NCBI GenBank assembly: GCA_040757295.1 | Contig: JBFLXH010000005.1 | Span: 1-64,000, forward strand | Direction of reading: 5' to 3' | DNA length: 64,000 bases | From: JAGXSE01 sp040757295 | GTDB lineage: Bacteria > Bacillota > PH28-bin88 | Shown: positions 26,363 to 34,817 of the stretch, one piece after another | Numbering within the stretch: the first letter of the stretch is position 1 | Layout of the letters: each line of letters opens with the position of its first letter | Notes under the pieces: model-generated | The model's input: only the letters and a program-made list of their open reading frames with translations | What the model was told of the DNA's origin: nothing | The model's database searches: none | Position numbers and translations under genes: made by a program

Positions 26363-27658
26363 TCATAGTTGTCCGCTCTTTGCCAATTCCAAGGCCTGGT
26401 TCAGGTCTTCAATCAAATCCCGGACGTCTTCAATACCCACAGACAGCCGGATCAGGTCTTCTGTGACCCCGGTGCTAACCCGCTGGGCCGGGGTTAACTG
26501 CTGATGGGTAGTGCTGGCAGGGTGGATGACAAGGGACTTGGCATCCCCTACATTGGCAAGGTGAGAAAATAGTTTCAGGCTGTCAATAAATCTGATTCCT
26601 GCTTCCAGGCCGCCTTTAATACCAAAGGTAAGAATTGCTCCATAACCGTTAGCCAGGTACTTCTTTGCTAACAGGTGAGACGGGTGGCTTGGCAGGCCGG
26701 GATAATTCACCCAGTTTACCATGGGATGTCCCTGCAGGTGCTCGGCAATGGCTAAGGCGTTATCCGCATGGCGCTGCATCCTAAGCGGAAGAGTCTCCAG
26801 CCCCTGAAGAAACAAAAAGGAATTAAAGGGGCTGAGGCAAGGCCCGAGGTCACGCAGGAGTTGCACTCTTGCCTTGATGATATAAGCAAGGGGTCCTAAT
26901 GCTTCCACATAGCGCACACCATGGTAGCTAGGGTCTGGTTCCGTCAGTTCGGGGTATTTGCCGTTATCCCAATTAAAGCGCCCAGAATCCACAATTATTC
27001 CACCGATGGATGTTCCATGTCCGCCGATAAACTTAGTGGCTGAATGAACCACAATGTCTGCCCCGTATTCAAAAGGCCGGCAAAGATAGGGAGTGGCAAA
27101 GGTATTGTCAACAATCAAAGGAATACCCGCTGCATGGGCAATGGCAGCTATTGCCTTCAGGTCTGCCACATCCAATTTCGGGTTGCCAATGGTTTCCACA
27201 TAAAGAGCTCTGGTTCTTTCGGTAATCGCAGAGCGAAAGTTTTCTGCATTGGCAGAATCTACAAAATTGACCTTGATTCCTAGTTTGGGCAGAGTGGTAG
27301 AAAACAAGTTGTAGGTTCCGCCATAGAGGCTGGTAGAGGAAACCATTTCCTGGCCCGACCCGGTAATATTAGTGATCGCCATGGTAATGGCAGCCTGCCC
27401 GGAAGCCACAGCCAGAGCCCCCACCCCACCCTCCAAAGCCGCAACCCGCTGTTCAAAAACGTCGGTGGTAGGATTCATGATCCTGGTATAAATATTTCCT
27501 GCTTCCTTTAGTGCAAAAAGATCCGCGGCATGCTGGGAATCCCTGAACACGTAAGACGTGGTTTGGTAGATGGGCACCGCCCGGGAACCGGTAGCCGGAT
27601 CAGGTTTTTGACAGCCATGAACTGCCAGGGTATCAAAGCGAAACGGTTTTTTTTCCAT
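26363..27658 (-). CDS. metY: O-acetylhomoserine sulfhydrylase
   Basis: About 431 residues of the Cys/Met-metabolism PLP family. It opens RFDTLAVHGCQKPDPATGSRAVPIYQ and has YTRIMNPTTDVFE, the PLP-lysine region VHSATKFIGGHGT and SVGIEDVRDLIEDL near the end. It makes homocysteine from O-acetylhomoserine and sulfide. The ATG at 27658 follows AGGAGGAAGAATT. Control is by the SAM-I riboswitch just upstream, which fits the methionine role. Confidence 0.94.
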   Translation of the reverse strand: MEKKPFRFDTLAVHGCQKPDPATGSRAVPIYQTTSYVFRDSQHAADLFALKEAGNIYTRIMNPTTDVFEQRVAALEGGVGALAVASGQAAITMAITNITGSGQEMVSSTSLYGGTYNLFSTTLPKLGIKVNFVDSANAENFRSAITERTRALYVETIGNPKLDVADLKAIAAIAHAAGIPLIVDNTFATPYLCRPFEYGADIVVHSATKFIGGHGTSIGGIIVDSGRFNWDNGKYPELTEPDPSYHGVRYVEALGPLAYIIKARVQLLRDLGPCLSPFNSFLFLQGLETLPLRMQRHADNALAIAEHLQGHPMVNWVNYPGLPSHPSHLLAKKYLANGYGAILTFGIKGGLEAGIRFIDSLKLFSHLANVGDAKSLVIHPASTTHQQLTPAQRVSTGVTEDLIRLSVGIEDVRDLIEDLNQALELAKSGQL

Positions 27659-27750
27659 AATTCTTCCTCCTGTAGCCAAATTGAAAGTAGTTGGGGTTTG
27701 TATTGAAAGAGTCAGCGGCCTCCTCAGTACCTAAAATAAACAATTCCATG

Positions 27751-27786
27751 CAAAACAAAACGCCTCTCCTATGACAAGAAGAGGCA
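27751..27786 (-). terminator. SAM riboswitch expression-platform terminator
   Basis: On the minus strand, GCCTCT..AGAGGC is followed by GTTTTGTTTTG, directly after the aptamer and before metY. Confidence 0.8.
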
Positions 27787-27800
27787 TGAAAACTTATCCT

Positions 27801-27927
27801 CCTCTTATCTCTCAGGAATAACCTGCAGGAATTGGCACCAATTCAAATAATCACGGCTATGCGGCCATCAATTCGAACGGTTGCCGGGCTTCATCGGGCC
27901 AGTCCCTCCACCTCTCTAGATAAGAGT
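27801..27927 (-). promoter_or_regulatory. SAM-I (S-box) riboswitch
   Basis: The minus strand shows the S-box core: CTCTTATC / GATAAGAG (P1), AGAGAGGTGGAGGGA, CTGGCCCGATGAAGCCC, GGCAACC, GGTGCCAATTCC and CTGAGAGATAAGAGG. SAM binding should favour the terminator and shut off metY. Confidence 0.96.
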
Positions 27928-27951
27928 TACTTATGATCTTTTAATACTCAT

Positions 27952-27980
27952 AATATACAGGGCAAAAAATTGGTTGTCAA
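27952..27980 (-). promoter_or_regulatory. Promoter of metY
   Basis: On the minus strand, TTGACA (27980-27975), a 17-nt spacer and TATATT (27957-27952). The aptamer begins 25 nt downstream. Confidence 0.85.
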
Positions 27981-27992
27981 TAACTTGTTTTG

Positions 27993-30503
27993 CTACCACC
28001 CGAAGGCCTGCCGCCAAAAATCCCTCCCCCGGCTTTCACCAAGCTCTGTCTCGACCCGCCAATCCCTGCCGTTACTCCAAAAGGTAATGGCGCCGTGCAG
28101 GTCATTCCGGCAAACGGGGATCTCCCTTTCCTGCCAATACTTGATCACTTCAGGGGCAGGGTGATCAAAGGAATTGCGCTCACCAACCTGAATTACCGCT
28201 GCCTGAGGTTGGATGGCAGCCAAAAAACCCCTATGCAACCCATATTTGCTGCCATGATGGGGAATCAGGAAAATGTCACAGTCCAGGTAATCCCCGTAAT
28301 CTTGCAGCAAAAGTTCCATAGCTTCCTTTTCAATATCGCCGGTAAGGAGGATACTAGTCAGTCCATAATTGAGCTTTAGCACCAGAGAGTTGTTGTTGTA
28401 ATCTGAACGGGTTCCGCTCAAGGGTTTGTCAGGCGCCAGGACCTGAATTTCTATCCGGGGGTCCAGCCAAAGTTGATCGCCCTTCCTGGCCGAAGCCCCC
28501 GGAATTTGTCTTTGAGACAGCAAGGAGAAAAACTTTTTGTACTCAGCTGCAAAGAATTCCGGAGGAGGTGTAATCACCAGTTGGACAGGCATTTTTTCCA
28601 CTACTGCAAACAACCCCGTCAAGTGATCGCCGTGGGGGTGGGTGTTAATCACCATATCAAGCCGCCGAATCCCGTGCCTGACAAGATAGGGTACAATAAC
28701 CTTAGCTCCTGGGTCAAACAGGGAAGGCCCTTCTGCACCTCCCCCGTCCACCAGTGCCGTACGTCCGGCCGGGGTACGGATAAAAATGGCGCTGCCTTGA
28801 CCCACATCCAAAAAAGCTACCTGCAGCAAATCTTTCTGGGAGTAGCTGCGTACCAAGGGCGCCACTCCCAGCAAGCAAACCGCTAATACAACAGCTATCA
28901 GTTTGATCCCTTGTGGTCTTCTAGTAGAATACTCTTTTTCCTGTGCGCGACCAACCCAATACTCCCGAAACATAATTAATGCTGAATAAAACAGGACTAT
29001 TTCAATGATTGCAGGAGTTCTAATCCTATAGACGGTACCAGGCAAATAGGAGATACCCTCGACAGCCCATGTCAAGAAACTGATCACTGCACCATCAGCC
29101 AGGGCAAACATTGCCCCTACAGGCGGCAGGACAAGAGAGAACAAAAACATCACCAGACCCAGCATGACTACCAGCCCCACTAGCGGCACAACCAGGGGGT
29201 TTGCCACCATCGCCCCCGGGGACAGGATATTAAAGTAATAGGCAGTTAAGGGTACCAGGGCTAGCTGGGCCGCCAGGGGAACAACCAAAAGCTTACGCCA
29301 AGGGGGCAAAAAGGACAGCATGCTGTCCAAAAAGGGATACAGGTATACCAGGCCCCATGTAGCTGTGAAAGACAGCTGAAACCCCGGTTCAAAAAGGGCA
29401 TTGGGGTTAAAAAGAAGGATAACAAAAGCAGCAACCCCCAGGGCAGTATAAAAATCCCTATCCCGGTCCCATAAGTAAGCGAATAAGGCCATGGATGCCA
29501 TCAGACCAGCCCGTACCACTGAAGGGGTAAAACCGGTGACCGCTGCATAGAACCAAAGGACGGGCAGGGCAAGGAATACCAGCTTCTGTCTCGGCACCCC
29601 CAAGAGACGGCTGATTTCATATAAAAACAACAACAGGAAACCTACATGAAGGCCAGACACTGCAAAGACGTGCATCACGCCCAAGTCGCGGAATCGCTCC
29701 ACCTCTCCCTTTTCCAGGCGCTCCTTGTCTCCGAACAGCAGGGCCAGCAGCACTCCCGCCTGTTCAGCCGGCAGCGCCCTGTCCACCAGGGCGACAACCC
29801 GGGATTTGGCGGCCAACGACACCGCCACCACCGGATTACCCGGCCGCCTGCCTACCGGCTCCATACTGCCGGGGTTGTCCACCAGCATGCGGGTGAATAC
29901 GCCCCGCCGGGCCAGGTAAGACCGGTAATCGAACTCCCCGGGGTTACGCCTGGTTGGAGGTAGCTCAAGCTGACCATGGATATGCAGGACGTCCCCGTAA
30001 CGGTAAAGGGGAGCCCCCCACGGGGTGCGCCCCGGTTCTCTGTTGTTCGACCCGTAGCTGCCCAGGTTGTCACTACTCGTACCGGTTTGTTTCCCTCCTG
30101 CCGGGCGGGGTGCATAGGCTACCACCTGCACCTTTTCGTCTATCCTTTGGTACCGGCCCTCCTGCCGCACCTCCTGCGCCCGCAGGGTATAGACCACCCG
30201 GTTGGCGTACACCTGCGGCTCTTCCACCACCACGCCTGTCAGAACCAGGTGCGTTTGCAGCCAATCCCCCAGGGCTGAGCGGTTTCGTTCCGCGGCTAGG
30301 GCAGCCCAAAACAAACCTATGACCAGGAAGCAGCCCAACACCAGCCAGGTATTGAACCGCCACCCCCGCCGGTACCCCATCGCTCCGGCCAACAGCAGCA
30401 CCGCCGCAATTAACGCCGTAAGGCCCAGGGATAAATTAACCCTCTGGGCCAAAGCAATTCCTGCAGTAAAAGCCGCGACAGTCATCACCAACGGGCGCTG
30501 CAT
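27993..30503 (-). CDS. comEC: DNA uptake channel ComEC/Rec2
   Basis: 836 residues. An N-terminal OB-like DUF4131 region with hydrophobic segments (1-60) is followed by the multi-helix Competence domain (about 230-500, FAVSGLHVGFLLLFLYE) and a metallo-beta-lactamase domain with VINTHPHGDHLTG and IPHHGSKYG. It carries single-stranded DNA across the membrane. ATG follows GGGAGGGGACCGG. comEA is 11 kb away, separated by the accessory zone, whereas in Bacillus the two are adjacent. Confidence 0.95.
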   Translation of the reverse strand: MQRPLVMTVAAFTAGIALAQRVNLSLGLTALIAAVLLLAGAMGYRRGWRFNTWLVLGCFLVIGLFWAALAAERNRSALGDWLQTHLVLTGVVVEEPQVYANRVVYTLRAQEVRQEGRYQRIDEKVQVVAYAPRPAGGKQTGTSSDNLGSYGSNNREPGRTPWGAPLYRYGDVLHIHGQLELPPTRRNPGEFDYRSYLARRGVFTRMLVDNPGSMEPVGRRPGNPVVAVSLAAKSRVVALVDRALPAEQAGVLLALLFGDKERLEKGEVERFRDLGVMHVFAVSGLHVGFLLLFLYEISRLLGVPRQKLVFLALPVLWFYAAVTGFTPSVVRAGLMASMALFAYLWDRDRDFYTALGVAAFVILLFNPNALFEPGFQLSFTATWGLVYLYPFLDSMLSFLPPWRKLLVVPLAAQLALVPLTAYYFNILSPGAMVANPLVVPLVGLVVMLGLVMFLFSLVLPPVGAMFALADGAVISFLTWAVEGISYLPGTVYRIRTPAIIEIVLFYSALIMFREYWVGRAQEKEYSTRRPQGIKLIAVVLAVCLLGVAPLVRSYSQKDLLQVAFLDVGQGSAIFIRTPAGRTALVDGGGAEGPSLFDPGAKVIVPYLVRHGIRRLDMVINTHPHGDHLTGLFAVVEKMPVQLVITPPPEFFAAEYKKFFSLLSQRQIPGASARKGDQLWLDPRIEIQVLAPDKPLSGTRSDYNNNSLVLKLNYGLTSILLTGDIEKEAMELLLQDYGDYLDCDIFLIPHHGSKYGLHRGFLAAIQPQAAVIQVGERNSFDHPAPEVIKYWQEREIPVCRNDLHGAITFWSNGRDWRVETELGESRGRDFWRQAFGW

Positions 30504-30596
30504 CCGGTCCCCTCCCGCCGGGATTTCTTATACCTCGAGAAAATTCGCCCATGACCGGCAATATCCTGCAACGACATGTTAATAAGCCTTTTTCCC

Positions 30597-30883
30597 ATGC
30601 CTAGCCGAAAAACAATTTGCTAGGTTGGGCAGACCGGTGATCGGAAGATGCCTCCACCTACCAGATGTGCTCCTAGCTACCGTCAGGAGGGATATGCCCA
30701 TTACCGGGTCGTTGTCCATTCCTCTTCACTCGCGCCGCCGGTTATAACCCTGCCAGGCCGGAAGGCTAACCCCGGTACGCCTCCCGTCGATGCTTTACAT
30801 GCAGGACGTAGAGGAGGCCCTTTTCCCGGTCAAAACGTAGGATAACCCGCCAGTCACCAACTCTGTATCGCCATATGTCCGCA
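30597..30883. repeat. Duplicated segment, copy 1 (includes the relE 3' end)
   Basis: 287 bp nearly identical to 32359-32642 in the same orientation, from ATGCCTAGCCG to CCATATGTCCGCA. It carries the last 118 bp of the RelE-like gene and about 169 bp beyond it. Confidence 0.92.
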
Positions 30884-31026
30884 GTACCTTCAAGTTTCTT
30901 TAAGTTCACAGCCTCCGGGTGCTGTGTTAACCTTTCCAGCGCGGCTACTATCCGTTCCCTAGTTGTCCTGTCCAACCTTGCCAGGTCTTTTAGGGCCGGT
31001 CTGGTCATCTCTAGCCGCACATTCAT
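30766..31026 (-). CDS. RelE/ParE-family toxin
   Basis: About 86 residues. MNVRLEMTRPALKDLARLD, IVAALERLTQHPEA, LEGTADIWRYRVGDWRVILR and the end VLHVKHRREAYRG are typical of RelE mRNA interferases with basic catalytic residues (KHRREAY). The ATG at 31026 overlaps the antitoxin stop as ATGA, a normal toxin-antitoxin coupling. Its 3' end is duplicated 1.76 kb away. Confidence 0.88.
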   Translation of the reverse strand: MNVRLEMTRPALKDLARLDRTTRERIVAALERLTQHPEAVNLKKLEGTADIWRYRVGDWRVILRFDREKGLLYVLHVKHRREAYRG

Positions 31027-31280
31027 AGACCAAGCTCCTTTTTGGCTTGCTCCCAAGGTATTGTGTCGCCCTGGGCGATGGCTTTTTCAGCCTCGCGGAT
31101 TGCCGCCAACTCTTCCGGCTCTAGCGGTTCGTCATCTACCGGTGCCGTTTCTAAGGCTCTCAGAAGCGGGTCATCAATCTTCATGCTTAGGAGGAATTCC
31201 AAAAACCTTTTGGCTACCGGCATTTCCTGATCCGGCAAGGCCTCCACCAACCTGTGCAGGTCTTCTTTAATGACACTCAA
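31023..31280 (-). CDS. Antitoxin partner of the RelE-like toxin
   Basis: 85 residues: an N-terminal helical part (LHRLVEALPDQEMPVAKRFLEFLLS) and an acidic C-terminus that ends IPWEQAKKELGL, as seen in antitoxins paired with RelE. It should wrap and neutralise the toxin and bind its own promoter. The pairing rests on the 4-bp gene overlap. Confidence 0.75.
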   Translation of the reverse strand: MSVIKEDLHRLVEALPDQEMPVAKRFLEFLLSMKIDDPLLRALETAPVDDEPLEPEELAAIREAEKAIAQGDTIPWEQAKKELGL

Positions 31281-31362
31281 TGCTATGCCTCCTTTACTCT
31301 TGGCAATTCACTATTCCGGTCCGATTTTTCCGGCCTTCTGACTGGCTTTCAGTTATTCAATG

Positions 31363-31772
31363 CTAGCTAACCCCAACTCTTTCGATTAGATTACGAGTAA
31401 GTTGCAAAAAGACTTCCGCTTGTTTCACCGTATCGGCGGCCTCCGACTTGCTAACCAGATAAAACTCGTTATAATCACTTTCCTCCCGAATATCTTTGGC
31501 GTTTAATAGTATTCTACCAAACTCCTTTGGAACGATCCCTGTCTTAACAAAATGCTGGTTAAACAAGGAAATTACACCCGAGTGCTTCTTAGAATCGAAT
31601 CAAGGCCTTTAGTGGCTAGAAGTGCCCTGGCCCCGTGCAAGAGAGCGTAATACGCCCTTGAGGTGGCATCGGCAAAATGAGATTGGTCAAGCAGCATTTT
31701 AGCACTTTCAAGTTTCTTTTCCGCCATTTCCAACCTATACCGAGCCAATTCTAAGCGGTCTATTGACTCCAT
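31363..31772 (-). pseudogene. HEPN-domain toxin gene, frameshifted by a 5-bp tandem duplication
   Basis: The first part gives about 66 residues with the HEPN signature (R-AYYALL-H, an Rx6H motif) and LLATKGLDS. The frame then breaks. The second part restarts as KKHSGVISLFNQHFVKTG to the normal end. On the minus strand the break reads GATTCGATTC; removing one GATTC restores GLDSKKHSG in one frame. HEPN toxins are RNases paired with MNT antitoxins. This copy appears inactive unless the duplication is a sequencing error. Confidence 0.85.
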
Positions 31773-32092
31773 AGTGCATACCCCTCGGACAGCACTTCTC
31801 TGACAAAAGGAACCCCTTTCCTTTTGAAAGATTCAAATTCGTCTTCTCCATATATCTTGAGCGATAGGTCAACACCGTATTGCAGATTTACGTCCAACAC
31901 ATAATCATAAATCCGGGATCTGTCAATAAGCGATCTGTCCTTTACCACAATTAAAACATCAAAATCCGAATCCCGTCGAGCATCTCCCCTCGCGCGGGAA
32001 CCAAACAACTGAACCAAACGGATTTCGCCGGGGTATAACTCATTCAAATAATTGACTAACCCCTGCAACAGCTTCCTTTCACTTGTTTTCAT
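31760..32092 (-). CDS. MNT-type nucleotidyltransferase antitoxin
   Basis: About 110 residues with the minimal nucleotidyltransferase signature QLFGSRARGDARRDSDFDV (GSx10DxD), followed by VNLQYGVDLSL. In MNT-HEPN pairs this protein AMPylates or binds the HEPN RNase. The start is set at ATG 32092. It overlaps the HEPN start by 13 bp. The antitoxin frame is intact while the toxin frame is broken. Confidence 0.85.
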   Translation of the reverse strand: MKTSERKLLQGLVNYLNELYPGEIRLVQLFGSRARGDARRDSDFDVLIVVKDRSLIDRSRIYDYVLDVNLQYGVDLSLKIYGEDEFESFKRKGVPFVREVLSEGYALWSQ

Positions 32093-32358
32093 TAAAAACG
32101 GACCCCCTCTTTGGCTAAGGCCTTGCAATTCCTGGTACTATAATACCACAAACACTTGTTCCTGGCAAAGATCGTTTATCGTTCCCAGCACTGACGCATG
32201 AAAAATACCCGCAGACCGCTATTTTTTAACACCTTCACAAGAAAATAGCGCGAGAAGTTATTTCGTTCCAACCCCTGTAAGCCCTGATATGCCTGCGTTT
32301 TAAAAGTCATGCGTCCGTGCTGTGTCGTTCCTCTTGGTTGCCGAGCTGTTGACCTTGG

Positions 32359-32642
32359 ATGCCTAGCCGAAAAACAATTTGCTAGGTTGGGCAGACCGGT
32401 GATCGGAAGATGCCTCCACCTACCAGATGTGCTCCTACTACCGCCAGGGGGGATTGCCAATTATCGTTTGGTCGTTGTCCATTCCTCTTCACTCGCACCG
32501 GTTATAACCCTGCCAGGCCGGAAGGCTAACCCCGGTACGCCTCCCGTCGATGCTTCACATGCAGGACGTAGAGGAGGCCCTTTTCCCGGTCAAACGTAGG
32601 ATAACCCGCCAGTCACCAACTCTATACCGCCATATGTCCGCA
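32359..32642. repeat. Duplicated segment, copy 2
   Basis: 284 bp matching 30597-30883 with scattered substitutions and indels. The rest of the 32093-32812 gap (32093-32358 and 32643-32812) shows nothing I can assign. Confidence 0.92.
32526..32642 (-). pseudogene. relE 3'-end fragment
   Basis: It corresponds to the last 38 or so codons of the RelE-like gene. It lacks the 5' part, and one base is lost in the run CAAACGTAGG (CAAAACGTAGG in the intact gene), so the frame is broken as well. Confidence 0.85.
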
Positions 32643-32812
32643 AATCAGCTTGTTGGGCTGGCTGGTTCCGTCGTAGCTGAACCGGGTCAGCTGATTCCCC
32701 GCCACGGCGTCGTCCTGGGTGGGGACATAGAAAAAGGTCCTGCGCTTTTCATGAGCGTTGGGCCTTTTTCTTATGACTCTAACTAGAAGTTTGCTCCTAA
32801 GGTATAACAACT

Positions 32813-33232
32813 CTACGATGTAATTTCTTCGAAGAAAAATTTAGGCGTGACAATTTCAATGCCCCTGAACACACCTAGATTCAGCAAATGCTCGTCACCG
32901 GTAACAATGCGCGAAGCCTTCCCGGCCGCGGCACATTCTAAAACCATGTCGTCCTTGGGGTCTTCGGCGATGGCTTTGATTTTTTCTGCAGGATGAATTA
33001 ATAATACCCAAGGAAATTCGAGAAGTTTTTGCAAGACCTCCAGCCGTTCCTCAATCCCGCCTAATACGTTAAATTTCTTGCGTGCAAGGACTACCGAATA
33101 TTCTCTAATAAGTTCCGGACTTACAACAGGAACAAATTTACCAAAAACCCACCCGTCAAGCACCCTGACGGGGTAGCTTCCCGTGCTTAGCATACCGGAA
33201 ATTAGGACATTGGTATCAATTACGACTCGCAT
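32813..33232 (-). CDS. PIN-domain toxin (VapC-like RNase)
   Basis: 139 residues: VVIDTNVLISGML at the start, with acidic residues in EDPKDDMVLECA and IVTGDEHLL forming the PIN metal site. It is of the PilT/COG1569 type and would cleave RNA. It overlaps the upstream Phd-like gene by 13 bp, as toxin-antitoxin pairs do. Confidence 0.87.
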   Translation of the reverse strand: MRVVIDTNVLISGMLSTGSYPVRVLDGWVFGKFVPVVSPELIREYSVVLARKKFNVLGGIEERLEVLQKLLEFPWVLLIHPAEKIKAIAEDPKDDMVLECAAAGKASRIVTGDEHLLNLGVFRGIEIVTPKFFFEEITS

Positions 33233-33504
33233 GAACGTGCTTCCTCTATTTCATACATGACATCCTTTTCGCTTAAACCGGCCTGTTCCCCACGTTCCCG
33301 CATTTCGTCCAGTATGCTCTTTACTTCCAATTGTTTCGCTTTTTCGGACAGCTTTTTGAATTCCTCGTAGGAGGAATAACTCATAAGAACACCTTTTGGC
33401 TTTGAGCGTGATGAGATAATTACTACATCATCTTTCTTTTCAATTTCCTTTAGGTATTTCCCTAACAGAGGTCGTATTTTGTCAATACCCACTATTTTCT
33501 CCAT
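33220..33504 (-). CDS. Phd/YefM-type antitoxin
   Basis: 94 residues with the Phd N-terminal fold (IDKIRPLLGKYLKEI, VVIISSRSKPKGVLMSYSSYEEF) and an acidic C-terminus (MRERGEQAGLSEKDVMYEIEEA). ATG at 33504 follows AGGAGG at 6 nt. A 16-bp palindrome 19 nt upstream is a likely autoregulatory site. Confidence 0.87.
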   Translation of the reverse strand: MEKIVGIDKIRPLLGKYLKEIEKKDDVVIISSRSKPKGVLMSYSSYEEFKKLSEKAKQLEVKSILDEMRERGEQAGLSEKDVMYEIEEARSCES

Positions 33505-33522
33505 GTTAACCCTCCTCTTTCG

Positions 33523-33538
33523 TTAATCTTAAGATTAA
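33523..33538. promoter_or_regulatory. Palindromic operator candidate for the Phd-PIN module
   Basis: The perfect palindrome TTAATCTTAAGATTAA lies just upstream of the antitoxin ribosome site. Confidence 0.6.
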
Positions 33539-33707
33539 TGATAATATTAATATGGAAAAAGGTCAACCCTTAGTAGCCGGTTCCCACCGGTTCCCGCGAC
33601 AGAACCGGGCGCAGGTGACAGTATCTCCATTCTCCTTCTCGTATAGAAATAAAAAACAGGTTTGCAAAAAACAATTTCCCCTGCCCCCGTGTCCCAAATG
33701 CCTAGTT

Positions 33708-33803
33708 TGGTATAATCATAAGCGAAAAAGCATGCTCCTTCGGTTTGTTTTTCTTTAGCCGATTAAACAATACCACAGAAAGCGCATGCTTTTTCTTTTT
33801 TTT
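33708..33803 (+). ncRNA. Candidate small RNA or element end with 12-bp terminal stem
   Basis: An extended -10 (TGGTATAAT, 33708-33716) is followed at start-site distance by GAAAAAGCATGC (33723-33734). Its exact complement GCATGCTTTTTC (33784-33795) is followed by eight T. This would yield an RNA of about 80 nt. It could instead be an insertion-sequence end. The remaining 33539-34028 gap shows no gene. Confidence 0.35.
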
Positions 33804-34028
33804 ATTTAATTCTTTTGTTTTAGGTATTGCTCTCGCAAGCCATCGCGAAGCGATTTCGTTCTTCTCAATCTGTCGCATTTCAGGCTCTGAATATGATATC
33901 CTTACTGATGCCGGTATATTAAGCTAAGAAATGTCGGGAGTGTTGGCAAATTAGCGTAAAAAAATCGGCATTAACCTGGCCTTTGGGATTTACATTAATT
34001 ACATGTATTAATGAGAGGCTACCCAAGG

Positions 34029-34817
34029 CTATTTCTTGTCTTGCCCCGCTTCATTAAGCACTCTTTTTTCTCCTCCACAAACCGGACAGTTCTGCATGGA
34101 AAGGGGAATTTCTAGTCCGCATTCTTCCATTAATTCTTTATCGACAAGAATTTTGTTTGTTGGCCCATCAGCTATTACTTCTCCATTGTTTAATATAATC
34201 GTTCTTTCGCATAGTTCCAATATCATATCCAAATCGTGAGATGCAATAATCTTTGTATGAGTAAATCCTTGAAGCAACCTGATTAACAGTCGTCTTGATT
34301 TTGGGTCGAGGGCAGAGCTTGGTTCATCCATGACCAATATATCAGGGTTCATCGCCAATATTGTCGCAATTGCTGCTGCCCTCTTTTCTCCCCCTGAAAG
34401 TTTATACGGTGGCCGGTCCGATAAGGACAAAATTCCGACAGTTTCAAGAGCCCTTTTTACCCTCTTTTCAACCTCTTCTTCGGGTAGCTTATAGTTGCGG
34501 GGCCCAAATGCTACATCATCGTAGACAGAGGTCGTAAATAATTGATCATTAGGATCTTGGAAGACCATCCCCACTTTTTGCCGGATTATCGGTATGGTCT
34601 TCTTTGTTACCGGCATCTCACCTACCCGGATTTCTCCTTCATTGGGTAACAACACTCCGACCAGATGCATCAAAAGTGTAGATTTTCCTGCCCCATTTGC
34701 ACCTACGATACCCACAGATTCTCCATGCAGGATTTGAAAAGCAATCCCATTCAGCGCTTGCCGTCCATCAGCATACCTAAATTTTAAATTGTTTACTTCA
34801 ATAATATGGTGACTCAT
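34029..34817 (-). CDS. nikO: Nickel/cobalt ECF transporter ATPase
   Basis: 262-residue ABC ATPase of the CbiO/NikO group: Walker A GANGAGKST, Q-loop FQDPNDQLF, signature LSGGEKRAAAIA, Walker B ILVMDEPSSALD and H-loop SHDLD. It energises metal uptake with NikQ and NikMN. Its ATG overlaps the nikQ stop by 4 bp. The C-terminus carries an unusual CPVCGG motif. Confidence 0.92.
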   Translation of the reverse strand: MSHHIIEVNNLKFRYADGRQALNGIAFQILHGESVGIVGANGAGKSTLLMHLVGVLLPNEGEIRVGEMPVTKKTIPIIRQKVGMVFQDPNDQLFTTSVYDDVAFGPRNYKLPEEEVEKRVKRALETVGILSLSDRPPYKLSGGEKRAAAIATILAMNPDILVMDEPSSALDPKSRRLLIRLLQGFTHTKIIASHDLDMILELCERTIILNNGEVIADGPTNKILVDKELMEECGLEIPLSMQNCPVCGGEKRVLNEAGQDKK

